From contig NZ_VDOR01000002.1 of NCBI RefSeq assembly GCF_007666205.1, positions 399,943 to 463,942 on the forward strand: a stretch of 64,000 bases of DNA, written 5' to 3'. This document shows, piece by piece, positions 51,782 to 61,156 of the stretch. Both the position numbers and the translations under genes were made by a program. Positions within the stretch are counted from its first letter, which is position 1, and each line of letters begins with the position of its first letter. The stretch comes from Kocuria palustris (GTDB taxonomy: Bacteria; Actinomycetota; Actinomycetes; Actinomycetales; Micrococcaceae). The notes below the pieces were generated by a model, which worked only from the letters and a program-made list of their open reading frames with translations, was not told the DNA's origin and ran no database searches.

Positions 51782-51816
51782 GGCGCCGGGGGACGGGGGA
51801 GCAGGGGCCGCCCGGC

Positions 51817-53520
51817 TCAGATCCAGCTGTCGAACCACATGCGCGCGCGCCAGTCGTCGTAGGGCAGGACCTGGCCGCTCCACAGGGGCCAGAAGAACGC
51901 GGCCATGATCAGCACGACGATCAGCCACAGCCCCACGACGAGCCAGCCGAGCCTGGCCGGCCAGGTGCGGGTGCCGCGGCGGGGCAGCAGGAGCCCGGCG
52001 ACCCCGGCCAGGAGCAGGACGAGGAACGGCATGTAGGGCAGGGCGTAGAAGAAGTACTTGGTGCGCTCGGGATGCAGCAGCCACGGTGCCCAGCCGGCGG
52101 CCAGCAGGCCCAGCAGGCTCAGCAGCCGCCAGTCCCGCCGCAGCGCCACCACGACGAGCGCGATCGCCGCGGCGAGCAGCCCGGTCCACCAGATCGCGGG
52201 ATTGCCCTGGTTGAAGATCTGCTGGGCGCACTTGGCGACCTCGCAGCCGGCCTGCCCCTCGGTCGGGGACTCGTAGAAGTAGGACGTCGGGCGCCCCAGG
52301 ACGAGCCAGTCCCAGGGCTGGGACATGTACGTGTGCTCCGTGGAGAGCCCGACGTGGAAGTCGTAGGCGGACACGTGGTACTCCCACAGGGACCGCAGGG
52401 GCCCCGGCAGCCACTGGACCCCCTGCCCCGGATGCTCCTGCGCCCACTGCCGGTGGTAGCCGCCCTGCCCGGCCAGCCAGCCGGCCCATGTGGCCAGATA
52501 GGTCACCAGTGCGACGGGGATCATGGCCAGGAACGCCGGGATGCCGTCCAGCAGCACCCCGGACAGCAGCCAGCGGCGGATGCCGGCCGTGCGCCGAGCC
52601 GTGACGTCCCAGATCACCGTGAGCAGCCCCAGCGCCGCGACGAAGTAGAGGGCGTTCCACTTCACGCCCACGGCGAGGCCGCAGGAGACCCCGGCGGCGA
52701 CGCGCCACCAGCGCACCCCGAGGAACGGGCCCCACTGCCAGCGCCGCCGCGCCAGGCGGCGGGCCGCCCGGTCCTGGGCTGCGGTGGGCACCCGCGACGG
52801 CGGCGGCGCCCCCAGGCGCTCGGCCAGCCGGGTCCTGCCGTCCTGCCGGTCCACGAGCAGCAGGACGAAGGCCAGCAGGACGAACAGCGCCAGGAAGATG
52901 TCGAGCAGCGCCAGGCGCGAATGCGACAGATGCAGTCCGTCGACCGACAGGAGCAGGCCCGCGATGGCCGCGACGATCGGGGAGCGGAAGAGCATCGCCG
53001 CCGCGATCACCACGAGCGCGATCATCAGCGTCCCCGCCACCGCCGAGGAGAAGCGCCATCCGAAGGCCTCGCCGGCGCCGAACAGGCGCATGCCGAGCCC
53101 GATGAGGACCTTCCCCAGGGGCGGATGCACCGCGTAGGCGGGCTCGTCGAGCGGCTCCGGGGGCGTGCCGGCCGCGAAGCCCTCGTCGGCGTCCTCCGGC
53201 CACTTCCGCTCGTAGCCCGAGAGCATGATCGACCAGGAGTCCTTGACGTAGTACGTCTCGTCGAAGGCGATCTCCTGCGGCCGGCCCAGATGCCAGAACC
53301 GCAGGAATCCGCCGAGCACGATCGTCAGCAGCGGGAGCAGCCACATCCGGGCAGGGCTCAGCGGCGCGGGGGGCAGCAGCCGGTCCCGCAGATCCCGGCG
53401 GGTGGGGATCGAGCGCCGCGGCGTCCAGGCGGCCGAGTCGAGCGAGGCGGTCCCGGGGCGCCGGTCGTCCCGCAGGGCGGAGGACGGGCCGGGCTGACGG
53501 GCGGGGGAGGAGGGGGGCAC
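51817..53520 (-). CDS. pmt: Dolichyl/polyprenyl-phosphate-mannose--protein mannosyltransferase
   Basis: O-mannosylates exported proteins on Ser/Thr using polyprenyl-phosphate-mannose. 567 residues, GT39, about eleven TM helices. The catalytic loop after the first helix has 'AFDETYYVKDSWSIML' (Asp-Glu pair), then 'VHPPLGKVLIGLGMRLFG' in the next loop and 'HHxQW'-like 'GGYHRQWAQEHPGQ' further on. I start at the GTG at 53520, 7 nt after TAGCAT; the ATG at 53529 falls inside that hexamer. Divergent from rsmI, as for Rv1002c/Rv1003. Confidence 0.94.
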   Translation of the reverse strand: MPPSSPARQPGPSSALRDDRRPGTASLDSAAWTPRRSIPTRRDLRDRLLPPAPLSPARMWLLPLLTIVLGGFLRFWHLGRPQEIAFDETYYVKDSWSIMLSGYERKWPEDADEGFAAGTPPEPLDEPAYAVHPPLGKVLIGLGMRLFGAGEAFGWRFSSAVAGTLMIALVVIAAAMLFRSPIVAAIAGLLLSVDGLHLSHSRLALLDIFLALFVLLAFVLLLVDRQDGRTRLAERLGAPPPSRVPTAAQDRAARRLARRRWQWGPFLGVRWWRVAAGVSCGLAVGVKWNALYFVAALGLLTVIWDVTARRTAGIRRWLLSGVLLDGIPAFLAMIPVALVTYLATWAGWLAGQGGYHRQWAQEHPGQGVQWLPGPLRSLWEYHVSAYDFHVGLSTEHTYMSQPWDWLVLGRPTSYFYESPTEGQAGCEVAKCAQQIFNQGNPAIWWTGLLAAAIALVVVALRRDWRLLSLLGLLAAGWAPWLLHPERTKYFFYALPYMPFLVLLLAGVAGLLLPRRGTRTWPARLGWLVVGLWLIVVLIMAAFFWPLWSGQVLPYDDWRARMWFDSWI

Positions 53521-53527
53521 GGGCCTC

Positions 53528-53533
53528 ATGCTA
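53528..53533 (-). promoter_or_regulatory. -10 element, leaderless pmt mRNA
   Basis: TAGCAT on the minus strand, 7 nt before the GTG at 53520. Confidence 0.6.
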
Positions 53534-53615
53534 GGTGACCGGCCGAGGGGCGCGCGGAGCGACCAGGGGCGTGACGCGGGACGGACCCGTCGGCCGACGA
53601 GGCCGCGCGAGCGCC

Positions 53616-53621
53616 TAGAGT
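53616..53621 (+). promoter_or_regulatory. -10 element, leaderless rsmI mRNA
   Basis: TAGAGT with 7 nt to the GTG at 53629. Confidence 0.6.
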
Positions 53622-53628
53622 GGTGCGG

Positions 53629-54555
53629 GTGAGCACAGATCCCACCGGGCCCGATGCGCCCCGCGGCGCCGCGCCGGGGGCTCGGTCCCCCCGGCCCGCC
53701 CGGTCGCCCGAGGACGGCTGCCTGGTGCTGGCCGGCACCCCGATCGGGAACCTGGGGGACGCCTCCGACCGGCTGCGGCAGGCCCTGGCCGCTGCCGATG
53801 TCGTCGCGGCCGAGGACACGCGCCGCACCCGCCGGCTGGCCGCCGGACTGGGGATCGAGATCTCCGGGCGCCTCGTGGCCCATCACGAGCACAACGAGGA
53901 GTCCGCGGCTCGGCAGCTGCTGGACGAGATCCGCGCCGGCGCCGTCGTGGTCGTGGTCTCCGACGCCGGCATGCCGACCGTCTCGGACCCGGGCTACCGG
54001 GTCGCCGCGGCCGCGGCCGCGGAGGGCCTGCGCGTCACGTCCCTGCCCGGCCCCTCGGCCGTGCTCACCGCGCTGGCGGTCTCCGGGCTGCCCAGCGACC
54101 GCTTCGCCTTCGAGGGGTTCCTGCCGCGCAAGGCCGGTCCCCGGGCGGCGCATCTGGCCGAGCTGGCCGACGAGAAGCGCACCATGGTCTTCTACGAGGC
54201 CCCGCACCGCATCGCGGGCATGATCGAGGCCCTGGCCGAGGCCTTCGGCGACGACCGTCCCGCCGCGATCGCCCGCGAGCTCACGAAGGTCTACGAGGAG
54301 GTCCTGCGCGGAGGCCTGCGCGAGCTCCATGAGCGGATCCGGCAGGACGGCCTGCGCGGTGAGATCGTCGTCGTGGTCCAGGGCGCCCCCGAGCCCGAGC
54401 CGGAGGCGGCCGCCGACCTGGTGGATCTGGTCGAGCAGGAGGTCGCCCGCGGCACCCGGCTCAAGGACGCCGCGGGGACGATCGCCCGCGCCCACGGCAT
54501 CTCGCGCCGCGACCTGTACGAGGCGGTGCTCGGCGCCCGCGGCGCCGCGACCTGA
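53629..54555 (+). CDS. rsmI: 16S rRNA (cytidine(1402)-2'-O)-methyltransferase
   Basis: Methylates the 2'-OH of C1402 at the ribosomal decoding centre. 308 residues of the tetrapyrrole-methylase fold: 'LAGTPIGNLGD', 'EDTRRTRRL', 'VVSDAGMPTVSDPGYRV' (SAM site), 'FEGFLPRK' and 'YEAPHR'. GTG at 53629 chosen over 53620 because of the -10 spacing. Confidence 0.95.
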   Translation: MSTDPTGPDAPRGAAPGARSPRPARSPEDGCLVLAGTPIGNLGDASDRLRQALAAADVVAAEDTRRTRRLAAGLGIEISGRLVAHHEHNEESAARQLLDEIRAGAVVVVVSDAGMPTVSDPGYRVAAAAAAEGLRVTSLPGPSAVLTALAVSGLPSDRFAFEGFLPRKAGPRAAHLAELADEKRTMVFYEAPHRIAGMIEALAEAFGDDRPAAIARELTKVYEEVLRGGLRELHERIRQDGLRGEIVVVVQGAPEPEPEAAADLVDLVEQEVARGTRLKDAAGTIARAHGISRRDLYEAVLGARGAAT

Positions 54556-54581
54556 GCCGGTCCGTCGTCGGCGGCCCGCGC

Positions 54582-54587
54582 TAGCCT
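54582..54587 (+). promoter_or_regulatory. -10 element, leaderless tatD mRNA
   Basis: TAGCCT with 7 nt to the ATG at 54595. Confidence 0.6.
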
Positions 54588-54594
54588 GGCCCGG

Positions 54595-55599
54595 ATGAGA
54601 ACCTCCCGCCTGCACCAGACGCTGTGGCCCGAGCCGTCCCAGCGCCCCGCGACCGAGCCCGGGCAGACACCCGAGGCGTACCGGCCCGAGCACTACGAGC
54701 TGCCCGAGGACGCCCCGTCCGGTCCGGGCACGCGGCGCCGCGGCGAGTCCGCGGAGAGCGGCCGCAAGCGCGATCTGAGCTTCCCGGAGGCGCCCGAGCC
54801 GCTGCCGGTGCCGCTGATCGACGACCACACCCACATCGACATCCAGGACGGCCGCGTCCACATCGGCATCCCGGACGCCCTCGACGCGGCCCAGGACCTG
54901 GGGGTGCGCGGGATCGTCCAGGTCGGCTGCGACGTCCCGTCCTCGCGCTGGGCCGTCGAGGCCGCCGAGGCCGACCCGCGGATCCTGGCCGCGGTCGCGA
55001 TCCACCCGAACGACGCCCCGCAGCTGGTCGAGGACGGGCAGCTGGACGAGGCGCTCGCGGTGCTGGACGAGCTCGCCGGGCACGAGCGCACCCGCGCGAT
55101 CGGGGAGTCGGGACTCGACTACTTCCGCACCCGTCGGACGCGCCACGAGCTGCAGCACGAGTCCTTCCGCGAGCACATCCGCCTGGCCAAGCGGCACGGC
55201 CTGGCGCTGCAGATCCACGACCGCGACGCCCACGAGGACGTCGTGCGGATCCTGCAGGAGGAGGGCGCTCCCGAGCGGACCGTGTTCCACTGCTTCTCCG
55301 GCGACGCCGAGCTCGCGCGGATCTGCAACGAGCACGGGTGGTACATGTCCTTCGCCGGCACCGTGACCTTCAAGAACTCGCATGACGTGCAGGCGGGGCT
55401 GCGCGAGGCCCGCCGGGAGCTGATCATGGTGGAGACGGACGCCCCGTTCCTCACCCCGCACCCCTATCGCGGCCGCCCGAACGCGCCCTACCTCGTGGTG
55501 CAGACGGCGCGGTGGATCGCCGAGCACCTCGAAGCGCCCCTCGAGCAGCTGTGCGAGCGGATCGACGCGACGTCCCGCGAGGTCTACGGCGAGCACTGA
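54595..55599 (+). CDS. tatD: TatD-family metal-dependent hydrolase
   Basis: 334 residues. TIM-barrel metallohydrolase with 'LIDDHTHID' (metal His pair), 'IGESGLDYFRTR' (Glu ligand), 'IHDRDAHEDVVRIL', 'VFHCFSGDAELARI' and 'METDAPFLTPHPYRG'-type Asp. TatD proteins are 3'-5' exonucleases in DNA repair and RNA turnover. An extra N-terminal 75 residues are not in the usual family length. rsmA follows. Confidence 0.94.
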   Translation: MRTSRLHQTLWPEPSQRPATEPGQTPEAYRPEHYELPEDAPSGPGTRRRGESAESGRKRDLSFPEAPEPLPVPLIDDHTHIDIQDGRVHIGIPDALDAAQDLGVRGIVQVGCDVPSSRWAVEAAEADPRILAAVAIHPNDAPQLVEDGQLDEALAVLDELAGHERTRAIGESGLDYFRTRRTRHELQHESFREHIRLAKRHGLALQIHDRDAHEDVVRILQEEGAPERTVFHCFSGDAELARICNEHGWYMSFAGTVTFKNSHDVQAGLREARRELIMVETDAPFLTPHPYRGRPNAPYLVVQTARWIAEHLEAPLEQLCERIDATSREVYGEH

Positions 55600-55646
55600 A
55601 CCGGCCAGGACCGGGCTGCGCGGACGGGAGTGCGGGCCCCGGCCGA

Positions 55647-55652
55647 TAGCAT
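55647..55652 (+). promoter_or_regulatory. -10 element, leaderless rsmA mRNA
   Basis: TAGCAT with 7 nt to the GTG at 55660; the ATG at 55651 lies within the hexamer's end. Confidence 0.55.
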
Positions 55653-55659
55653 GTCCGTC

Positions 55660-56643
55660 GTGCAGAGCCCCGAGGTCCCCGAGTCCGCCGTCCTCCCGCT
55701 GCTCGGCCCCGCCGAGATCAGGGAGCTGGCCGAGGCCGCCGGCATCCGCCCCACCAAGACGCTGGGGCAGAACTTCGTGATCGACCCGAACACGATCCGC
55801 CGGATCGTGGCCGCCGCTCGGCTCGATGCCGAGCACCCCGACGGGCCCGTGCGGACCGTGCTCGAGGTCGGGCCCGGGCTGGGATCGCTGACCCTGGGGC
55901 TGCTGGATGCCGTCGAGCACGTCGTGGCGGTCGAGATCGACCCGCCGCTGGCCGCCCGGCTCCCCGAGACCGTCGCCCGGTTCCGCCCGGAGGCCGCCGC
56001 TCGGCTCGACGTCGTGCTCGAGGACGCCCTCCGGGTCTGCGAGCTGCCGCTGCCCCCGCAGGCCCTGGTGGCGAACCTCCCGTACAACGTCGCCGTGCCC
56101 GTGCTGCTGAACCTGCTCGCGCGCTTCCCCTCGATCCGCCAGGGCCTGGTCATGGTCCAGGACGAGGTCGCCGACCGGCTGGCCGCCCGCCCCGGCTCCA
56201 AGGTCTACGGGGTGCCCTCGGTCAAGGCGGCCTGGCACGCCGAGGTCGAGAAGGCCGGCGTGATCGGCACCCAGGTCTTCTGGCCTGCCCCGAGGATCAG
56301 CTCCGGCCTGGTGCGCTTCCGCCGCCGGGCCGAGCCGCTCGTGCGCATCGGCGCCGCCGAGGCGCTCGGGCTGAGCGGGGCGGCGGCCGAGGCCGCCGAT
56401 CGCGATGCCGTGTTCGCGGTGGTCGACGCCGCGTTCGCCCAGCGGCGCAAGACACTGCGCGCGGCGCTGTCCGGCTGGGCCGGCTCGGGCGCGGCCGCCG
56501 AGGAGGTGCTCGCGGAGGCCGGCATCCCGCCGACCCAGCGGGGCGAGAAGCTCGACGTCCTCGGCTTCGCCCGCATCGCGGCAGCCGGGGCCGGCCGGAG
56601 GATCATCGGCGGACCGCGCGGGGCGCGGGGAGACCGCTCATGA
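55660..56643 (+). CDS. rsmA: 16S rRNA dimethyladenosine transferase
   Basis: Dimethylates A1518 and A1519 of 16S rRNA (KsgA). 327 residues: '[12 protein letters not shown]', SAM motif '[15 protein letters not shown]', 'VAVEIDP', catalytic '[11 protein letters not shown]' and '[10 protein letters not shown]'. Loss of this gene gives kasugamycin resistance in other bacteria. Its stop overlaps ispE (ATGA). Confidence 0.96.
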   Translation: MQSPEVPESAVLPLLGPAEIRELAEAAGIRPTKTLGQNFVIDPNTIRRIVAAARLDAEHPDGPVRTVLEVGPGLGSLTLGLLDAVEHVVAVEIDPPLAARLPETVARFRPEAAARLDVVLEDALRVCELPLPPQALVANLPYNVAVPVLLNLLARFPSIRQGLVMVQDEVADRLAARPGSKVYGVPSVKAAWHAEVEKAGVIGTQVFWPAPRISSGLVRFRRRAEPLVRIGAAEALGLSGAAAEAADRDAVFAVVDAAFAQRRKTLRAALSGWAGSGAAAEEVLAEAGIPPTQRGEKLDVLGFARIAAAGAGRRIIGGPRGARGDRS

Positions 56644-57611
56644 GGGCGTCCGCGATCACGGCCAGCGCGCCCGGCAAGGTCAACCTGCACTTCCAGGCAG
56701 GGCCGCCGCGCGCTGACGGGTACCACGCCGTGGCCAGCCTCTATGCGGCCGTCGACCACACGGAGACGGTCGAGGTCTCGCTGGATCCGCAGCGCCCGGC
56801 CGGGCGGATCGGGTGCGAGCTGCGCGTCGTGCCGGGCTCGCTGGTCGCCCAGCAGCAGGCCGCCGGAGCGTTCGATCCCTCCCTGGTCCCGCTCGACGAG
56901 CGGAACCTCGCGGTGCGCGCCGCCCGGGCCGTCCTGGCGGAGGCCTCCGCCCTGCCGTGCGGGATCCGGCTGCGGATCGACAAGTCCGTGCCCGTCGCCG
57001 GGGGGATGGGCGGGGGATCGGCCGATGCCGCCGCGGCTCTCGAGGCCGCCGGGCGCCTCGTCGAGCGCGAGACCGGGCACCGGATCGCCCCCGGACGGCT
57101 GCGGGAGATCGGATCCGGGCTGGGCGCCGACGTCCCGTTCGCCATGGCCGGCGGCGCCGCCGTCGGCACGGGGACGGGCACCGAGCTGGCGGCCGTGCCG
57201 ATCAGCGCCGGGCAGTCCGTCGTCCTGGTGGCCGATGCCGGTGCGCTGTCCACCCCCGCGGTCTTCGCCGCGCTGGACCGCCTGCGCTCCGACGGCCTCC
57301 TGCCGACGCCGCTCGAGGCCGAGCTCGACGTGCCCGCGCAGCTGCTGCGCGCCCTGGCCGACGGCGATGCGCCGGCGGTCTCGGCCCTGCTGGCGAACGA
57401 CCTGCAGGCCCCCGCCCTGGAGATGGCGCCGCACCTGCGGCAGCGCCTCGCGGAGCTGGAGGACCTGGGCGCTCGGGCCCTGATCTCCGGATCGGGGCCC
57501 ACGATCGTCGGCTTCCCCCGCCGCCTCCGCTGGTCCGCCGACGAGGCGCAGGAGCTCGCCCGACGGCTGCGCTCGCGCGGCGCCTGCGCGGCGGCGGCCG
57601 TCCTCGGCTGA
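56640..57611 (+). CDS. ispE: 4-diphosphocytidyl-2-C-methyl-D-erythritol kinase
   Basis: MEP-pathway GHMP kinase. 323 residues with '[20 protein letters not shown]' near the start, the ATP loop '[17 protein letters not shown]' (about residue 118-134) and '[11 protein letters not shown]' at the C-terminus. The Leu that normally follows Asn in GKVNL-x-L is His here, a minor change. Coupled to rsmA by a 4-nt overlap, a conserved actinobacterial pairing. Confidence 0.95.
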   Translation: MRASAITASAPGKVNLHFQAGPPRADGYHAVASLYAAVDHTETVEVSLDPQRPAGRIGCELRVVPGSLVAQQQAAGAFDPSLVPLDERNLAVRAARAVLAEASALPCGIRLRIDKSVPVAGGMGGGSADAAAALEAAGRLVERETGHRIAPGRLREIGSGLGADVPFAMAGGAAVGTGTGTELAAVPISAGQSVVLVADAGALSTPAVFAALDRLRSDGLLPTPLEAELDVPAQLLRALADGDAPAVSALLANDLQAPALEMAPHLRQRLAELEDLGARALISGSGPTIVGFPRRLRWSADEAQELARRLRSRGACAAAAVLG

Positions 57612-57707
57612 GGGCCGCCGGGCTCGCGCGACCGTCAGGAGGTCGGCGAGTGGGCGGCCAGGATCCGGCGGGGCGACTCATGACGACCGGGATCGCGTCT
57701 GCGTGGC

Positions 57708-59102
57708 TCAGAGAGCGTCCGCGGCTCGCAGGGCCTGCTGCGCCTGGCGCAGCCGCATCGCGGCCGCGTCATGACCCCCGCGGCGGCCGGCCGAGGCCAC
57801 GAGGGAGAGCAGCACGCCGCTGATCCGCACGCGCAGGGAAGCGGGGTCCACGACCTGGTCGAAGACCGCGAGCGCCGCGGCGATGGGCGGCGCGCTCAGG
57901 GGGGAGCCGTCGTCCGCGGCAGGGGAGCGCTGCGCGCAGCGATGCGCGAGGCAGCAGGCCAGGTCGTCGTCCAGGCGCCCCGGCCCGATCGAATCCAGGT
58001 CCAGCAGCCCGGTGATCGGGCCCAGCGCGGGATCCAGCAGGCGAGGGCCGATCAGCACGTTGCCGGCGTGGAAGTCGCCGTGGCTCGGCACGAGCGCGGC
58101 GTCGTCCGCGGCGCGGCGCGCCGCGTCGATCGCGGCGGCCAGGCCGCCGATCTCCTCCGCCGCCTCGGGAAGGGCCGCGATCGCGGCCTGCGCGTAGTCC
58201 AGCACCCGCTCCGTCCACGACGGGCGCCGCGGCAGCTCCATGACGGAGGCCGGCAGCCGGTCGTGCAGCGCCAGCAGGTGCTCGGCCTCGAGCCGCGCCG
58301 CGCCGCCGCCGTCCGTCGCGCGCGAGGCAGGGACGCCGGGCAGGTGGGCCAGGAGCACGCCGCCGTCGCCGGTGGCGCCCAGCGGCCGGGGGACCGGGAC
58401 GCCGCCCTCCCGCAGCATGGCGTGGCGCCGCGTCAGCTCGCCCTCGCGCTCGGGGCGCACGATCTTCAGCCATGCGGCCGGGTCCCCGGCGCCGGGGGCG
58501 TGCAGCCGCAGGACGGCGCGGCGGGTGGGCCGGTAGGACACGGGAGCGGGCAGCAGGCGTCCCGCGCCGTCGCGCCGGGCGGCCAGCTCGGCCGAGCTGC
58601 GCAGGCCCGGCAGCCACGGGTCGCCCTCCCACAGCCAGCCGGTCAGCGCGCAGCCCTCGGTGCGCACGCGCACGGCCCCCGGGTCCCCCCAGGATCCGCC
58701 GGAGGCATCCCCGAGTGCGCCGGGCCCCGGCATGGCGCCGGTGGACAGGCAGACCACGACCTCCTCCGGGTGCTGCAGGGGCAGCAGACCCGGCCACCGT
58801 GCCTCGGGGGCGAAGGGGCGGCCGCGCAGCCGGACCGCGAAGACCCCGGTCACCCCGGCCCCCGGCCGGTGGTGCAGCGAGAGGCGCCGCCACGGCCGGT
58901 CCGCGCTGCGCGCAGCGAGGCGACGGCGGTCCAGCGCGAGCCCGTGGGCGGCCAGCACGGAGTCCAGGGCCGCGCGCAGACCGGCGCTGCTGAGCAGCTC
59001 GACGGCCCGGCGCTCCTCGGCCTCGGCGGGTCCGGCGGGCGGTGCAGGGACCACGGCGTCTCCTGGGCTCGCATCCGATGCGGCCTCCTCGCCGCGGATC
59101 AC
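57708..59102 (-). CDS. Aminoglycoside phosphotransferase-like kinase
   Basis: 464 residues; APH/choline-kinase fold. The catalytic loop 'PSHGDFHAGNVLIG' and metal-binding 'GLLDLDSIGPGRLDDDLA' are intact, so it is probably an active small-molecule kinase. Substrate unknown; resistance to aminoglycosides should not be assumed. The first 250 residues are poorly conserved. The start is uncertain; I use the GTG at 59102 because coding character fades upstream. Confidence 0.8.
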   Translation of the reverse strand: MIRGEEAASDASPGDAVVPAPPAGPAEAEERRAVELLSSAGLRAALDSVLAAHGLALDRRRLAARSADRPWRRLSLHHRPGAGVTGVFAVRLRGRPFAPEARWPGLLPLQHPEEVVVCLSTGAMPGPGALGDASGGSWGDPGAVRVRTEGCALTGWLWEGDPWLPGLRSSAELAARRDGAGRLLPAPVSYRPTRRAVLRLHAPGAGDPAAWLKIVRPEREGELTRRHAMLREGGVPVPRPLGATGDGGVLLAHLPGVPASRATDGGGAARLEAEHLLALHDRLPASVMELPRRPSWTERVLDYAQAAIAALPEAAEEIGGLAAAIDAARRAADDAALVPSHGDFHAGNVLIGPRLLDPALGPITGLLDLDSIGPGRLDDDLACCLAHRCAQRSPAADDGSPLSAPPIAAALAVFDQVVDPASLRVRISGVLLSLVASAGRRGGHDAAAMRLRQAQQALRAADAL

Positions 59103-59178
59103 CCCGACGATAACCCGGCGGCGCCCCGCCCGTCCGGTCCGCGGCGCCGCAGCCGGCCCGCGCACGGACCGGAGCGGA

Positions 59179-61011
59179 TCAGCCCTCGAGCACCTCCGAG
59201 AGCTCGAGCCAGCGCAGCTCGAGCTCATCGATCTCGTCCCTGGCCTCGTTCATGCGGGCGGTGATCGCGGCCAGGCCCTCGAAGTCGGTCTGGTCGTGAT
59301 CGGCCAGCTCCTGCTCGCGCTCGGCCACGGCGTCGCGCAGCTTGGACAGCCTGCGCTCGATCGATCCGACCTCCTTCTGGAGGGATCGCGACTCGGCGCC
59401 CGAGAGCGAGGCCTCGGAGCCCTGCTTCGAGGCCGCCATGGGGTTGGTCCGCGAGGTCTGCAGCGAGGAGCCGGCCGCCAGGCGCAGGTACTCGTCGACG
59501 CCGCCTGGCAGGTGCCGGAGGCGGCCGTCGAGCACGGCGTACTGCTGATCGGTCACGCGCTCGAGCAGGTAGCGGTCGTGGGAGACGACGAGCAGCGTGC
59601 CGGGCCAGGTGTCGAGCAGGTCCTCCATGGCCGCGAGCATGTCGGTGTCGAGGTCGTTGGTGGGCTCGTCGAGCACCAGGACGTTGGGCTCCTCCAGCAG
59701 GATCAGCAGCAGCTGCAGGCGCCGCTTCTGGCCGCCCGACAGATCCCGCACGGGCGTCGCCAGGTGCTCGCTGGTGAAGCCCAGCCGCTCGAGCAGCTGC
59801 CCGGGGGTCATCTCCTTGCCGCCGGCCGCGTACGAGCTGCGATAGCGGCCCACGACGTCGGAGACGCGGTCGTCGGCGACCTCGTCGAGCTCGCGCAGCT
59901 GCTGCGTGAGCACAGCCAGGCGGACGGTGCTGCCGCGGGTCACGGCGCCGGCGGAGGGCTCGACGTCGCCGGTGATCAGACCGAGCAGCGTGGACTTCCC
60001 CGCGCCGTTGCGCCCGAGGATCCCGGTGCGCTCGCCGGGGGCGATCCGCCAGGTCACGTCCTTCAGGACGGTGTGCTCCCCGGCGTCGCGATGGCCGGTC
60101 TCCTCGTCGTCGTGGGAGCCGGTGAAGGTCACCCAGGCGTCCTCGACGTCCACGACGCGCCTGCCCAGCCGCGAGACGGCCATCCGGGACAGCTCCACGG
60201 TGTCGCGCGGCGGCGGGACGTCGGCGATCAGCTCGTTGGCGGCCTCGATGCGGAACTTGGGCTTGGAGGTGCGGGCCGGGGCGCCGCGGCGCAGCCAGGC
60301 CAGCTCCTTCCGCATGAGGTTCTGCCGCTTGGCCTCGGCGGCCGCGGCCTGGCGGTCGCGCTCCACCCGCTGCAGGACGTAGGCGGCGTAGCCGCCCTCG
60401 AACGGCTCCACGGTCCGGTCGTGGACCTCCCACGTGTCGGTCGAGACCTCGTCCAGGAACCAGCGGTCGTGGGTGACGACCGCGAGCCCTCCCTGGGCGG
60501 CGGGCCAGCGGCGGTTGAGGTGAGCGGCCAGCCAGGTGATGCCGTCGACGTCCAGGTGGTTGGTCGGCTCGTCCAGGAACAGGATGTCCCACTCCTGGGC
60601 CAGCAGCGCCGCCAGCGCGGTCCGGCGGCGCTGCCCGCCGGAGAGGTCCCGCACCGCGGACTCCCAGTCCAGATCGGCGACGAGGCCGCCGATCACGTCG
60701 CGGACCTTGGCGTCGCCGGCCCATTCGTGCTCCGGGCGGTCCCCGACGACGGCCTGCCCCACGGTCAGCGCCGGATCCAGGACGTCGGACTGGTCGAGCA
60801 TCCCGATGCGGGTCCCGGAGCGGGACGTCACGCGGCCCTGGTCGGGCGCGATCCGGCCCGCCAGGACCTTCATGAGGGTGGACTTGCCGTCGCCGTTGCG
60901 CCCGACGATGCCGATGCGGTCGCCGGCGTCGATGCCGACCGTGACGCCCTCGAGGACGGCGCGCGTGGGAAAGGACAGATGCAGGTTCTCCCCGCCGAGA
61001 AGATGAGCCAT
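59179..61011 (-). CDS. ABC-F family ATPase (Uup-like)
   Basis: 610 residues, two fused ABC domains without membrane segments. Walker A 'GRNGDGKS' (K43) and 'GRNGAGKS', two 'LSGGQ' signatures and two 'LDEPTN' Walker B motifs are intact. The inter-domain linker is Arg/Lys-rich ('RKELAWLRRGAPARTSKPKF'). A C-terminal coiled coil (about 545-605) fits Uup-like proteins, which act on ribosomes or branched DNA. Start ATG at 61011. Confidence 0.94.
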   Translation of the reverse strand: MAHLLGGENLHLSFPTRAVLEGVTVGIDAGDRIGIVGRNGDGKSTLMKVLAGRIAPDQGRVTSRSGTRIGMLDQSDVLDPALTVGQAVVGDRPEHEWAGDAKVRDVIGGLVADLDWESAVRDLSGGQRRRTALAALLAQEWDILFLDEPTNHLDVDGITWLAAHLNRRWPAAQGGLAVVTHDRWFLDEVSTDTWEVHDRTVEPFEGGYAAYVLQRVERDRQAAAAEAKRQNLMRKELAWLRRGAPARTSKPKFRIEAANELIADVPPPRDTVELSRMAVSRLGRRVVDVEDAWVTFTGSHDDEETGHRDAGEHTVLKDVTWRIAPGERTGILGRNGAGKSTLLGLITGDVEPSAGAVTRGSTVRLAVLTQQLRELDEVADDRVSDVVGRYRSSYAAGGKEMTPGQLLERLGFTSEHLATPVRDLSGGQKRRLQLLLILLEEPNVLVLDEPTNDLDTDMLAAMEDLLDTWPGTLLVVSHDRYLLERVTDQQYAVLDGRLRHLPGGVDEYLRLAAGSSLQTSRTNPMAASKQGSEASLSGAESRSLQKEVGSIERRLSKLRDAVAEREQELADHDQTDFEGLAAITARMNEARDEIDELELRWLELSEVLEG

Positions 61012-61020
61012 GATCCCGCC

Positions 61021-61026
61021 AGCCTA
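61021..61026 (-). promoter_or_regulatory. -10 element for the ABC-F gene
   Basis: TAGGCT on the minus strand, 9 nt before the ATG, leaving at most 2-3 nt of leader. Confidence 0.5.
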
Positions 61027-61097
61027 GTGTCCGCGGTCGGCCCGCTCAGCCCGCCCGGGCGCCCCCGGGCCCCGCCTCGGAGCTGAGTGCCGGCTGG

Positions 61098-61103
61098 TAG
61101 TGT
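61098..61103 (+). promoter_or_regulatory. -10 element for tRNA-Gln
   Basis: TAGTGT, 53 bp upstream of the tRNA. Confidence 0.45.
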
Positions 61104-61156
61104 GGCCCAGCACGCGCGGTGCCCGCGGCACCGGCCCGGATCGGCGCCGCCGCTGC

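Noticed and set aside
57650..57823. Small plus-strand frame with GTG at 57650 and an AGGAGG-like site upstream, after ispE.
   Set aside because: Only 57 Arg/Pro/Ala-rich residues, and most of it overlaps the end of the convergent phosphotransferase gene. No recognisable content.
57708..59102. Calling the APH-fold protein an aminoglycoside resistance gene.
   Set aside because: Only the generic kinase motifs are visible and the context is housekeeping.
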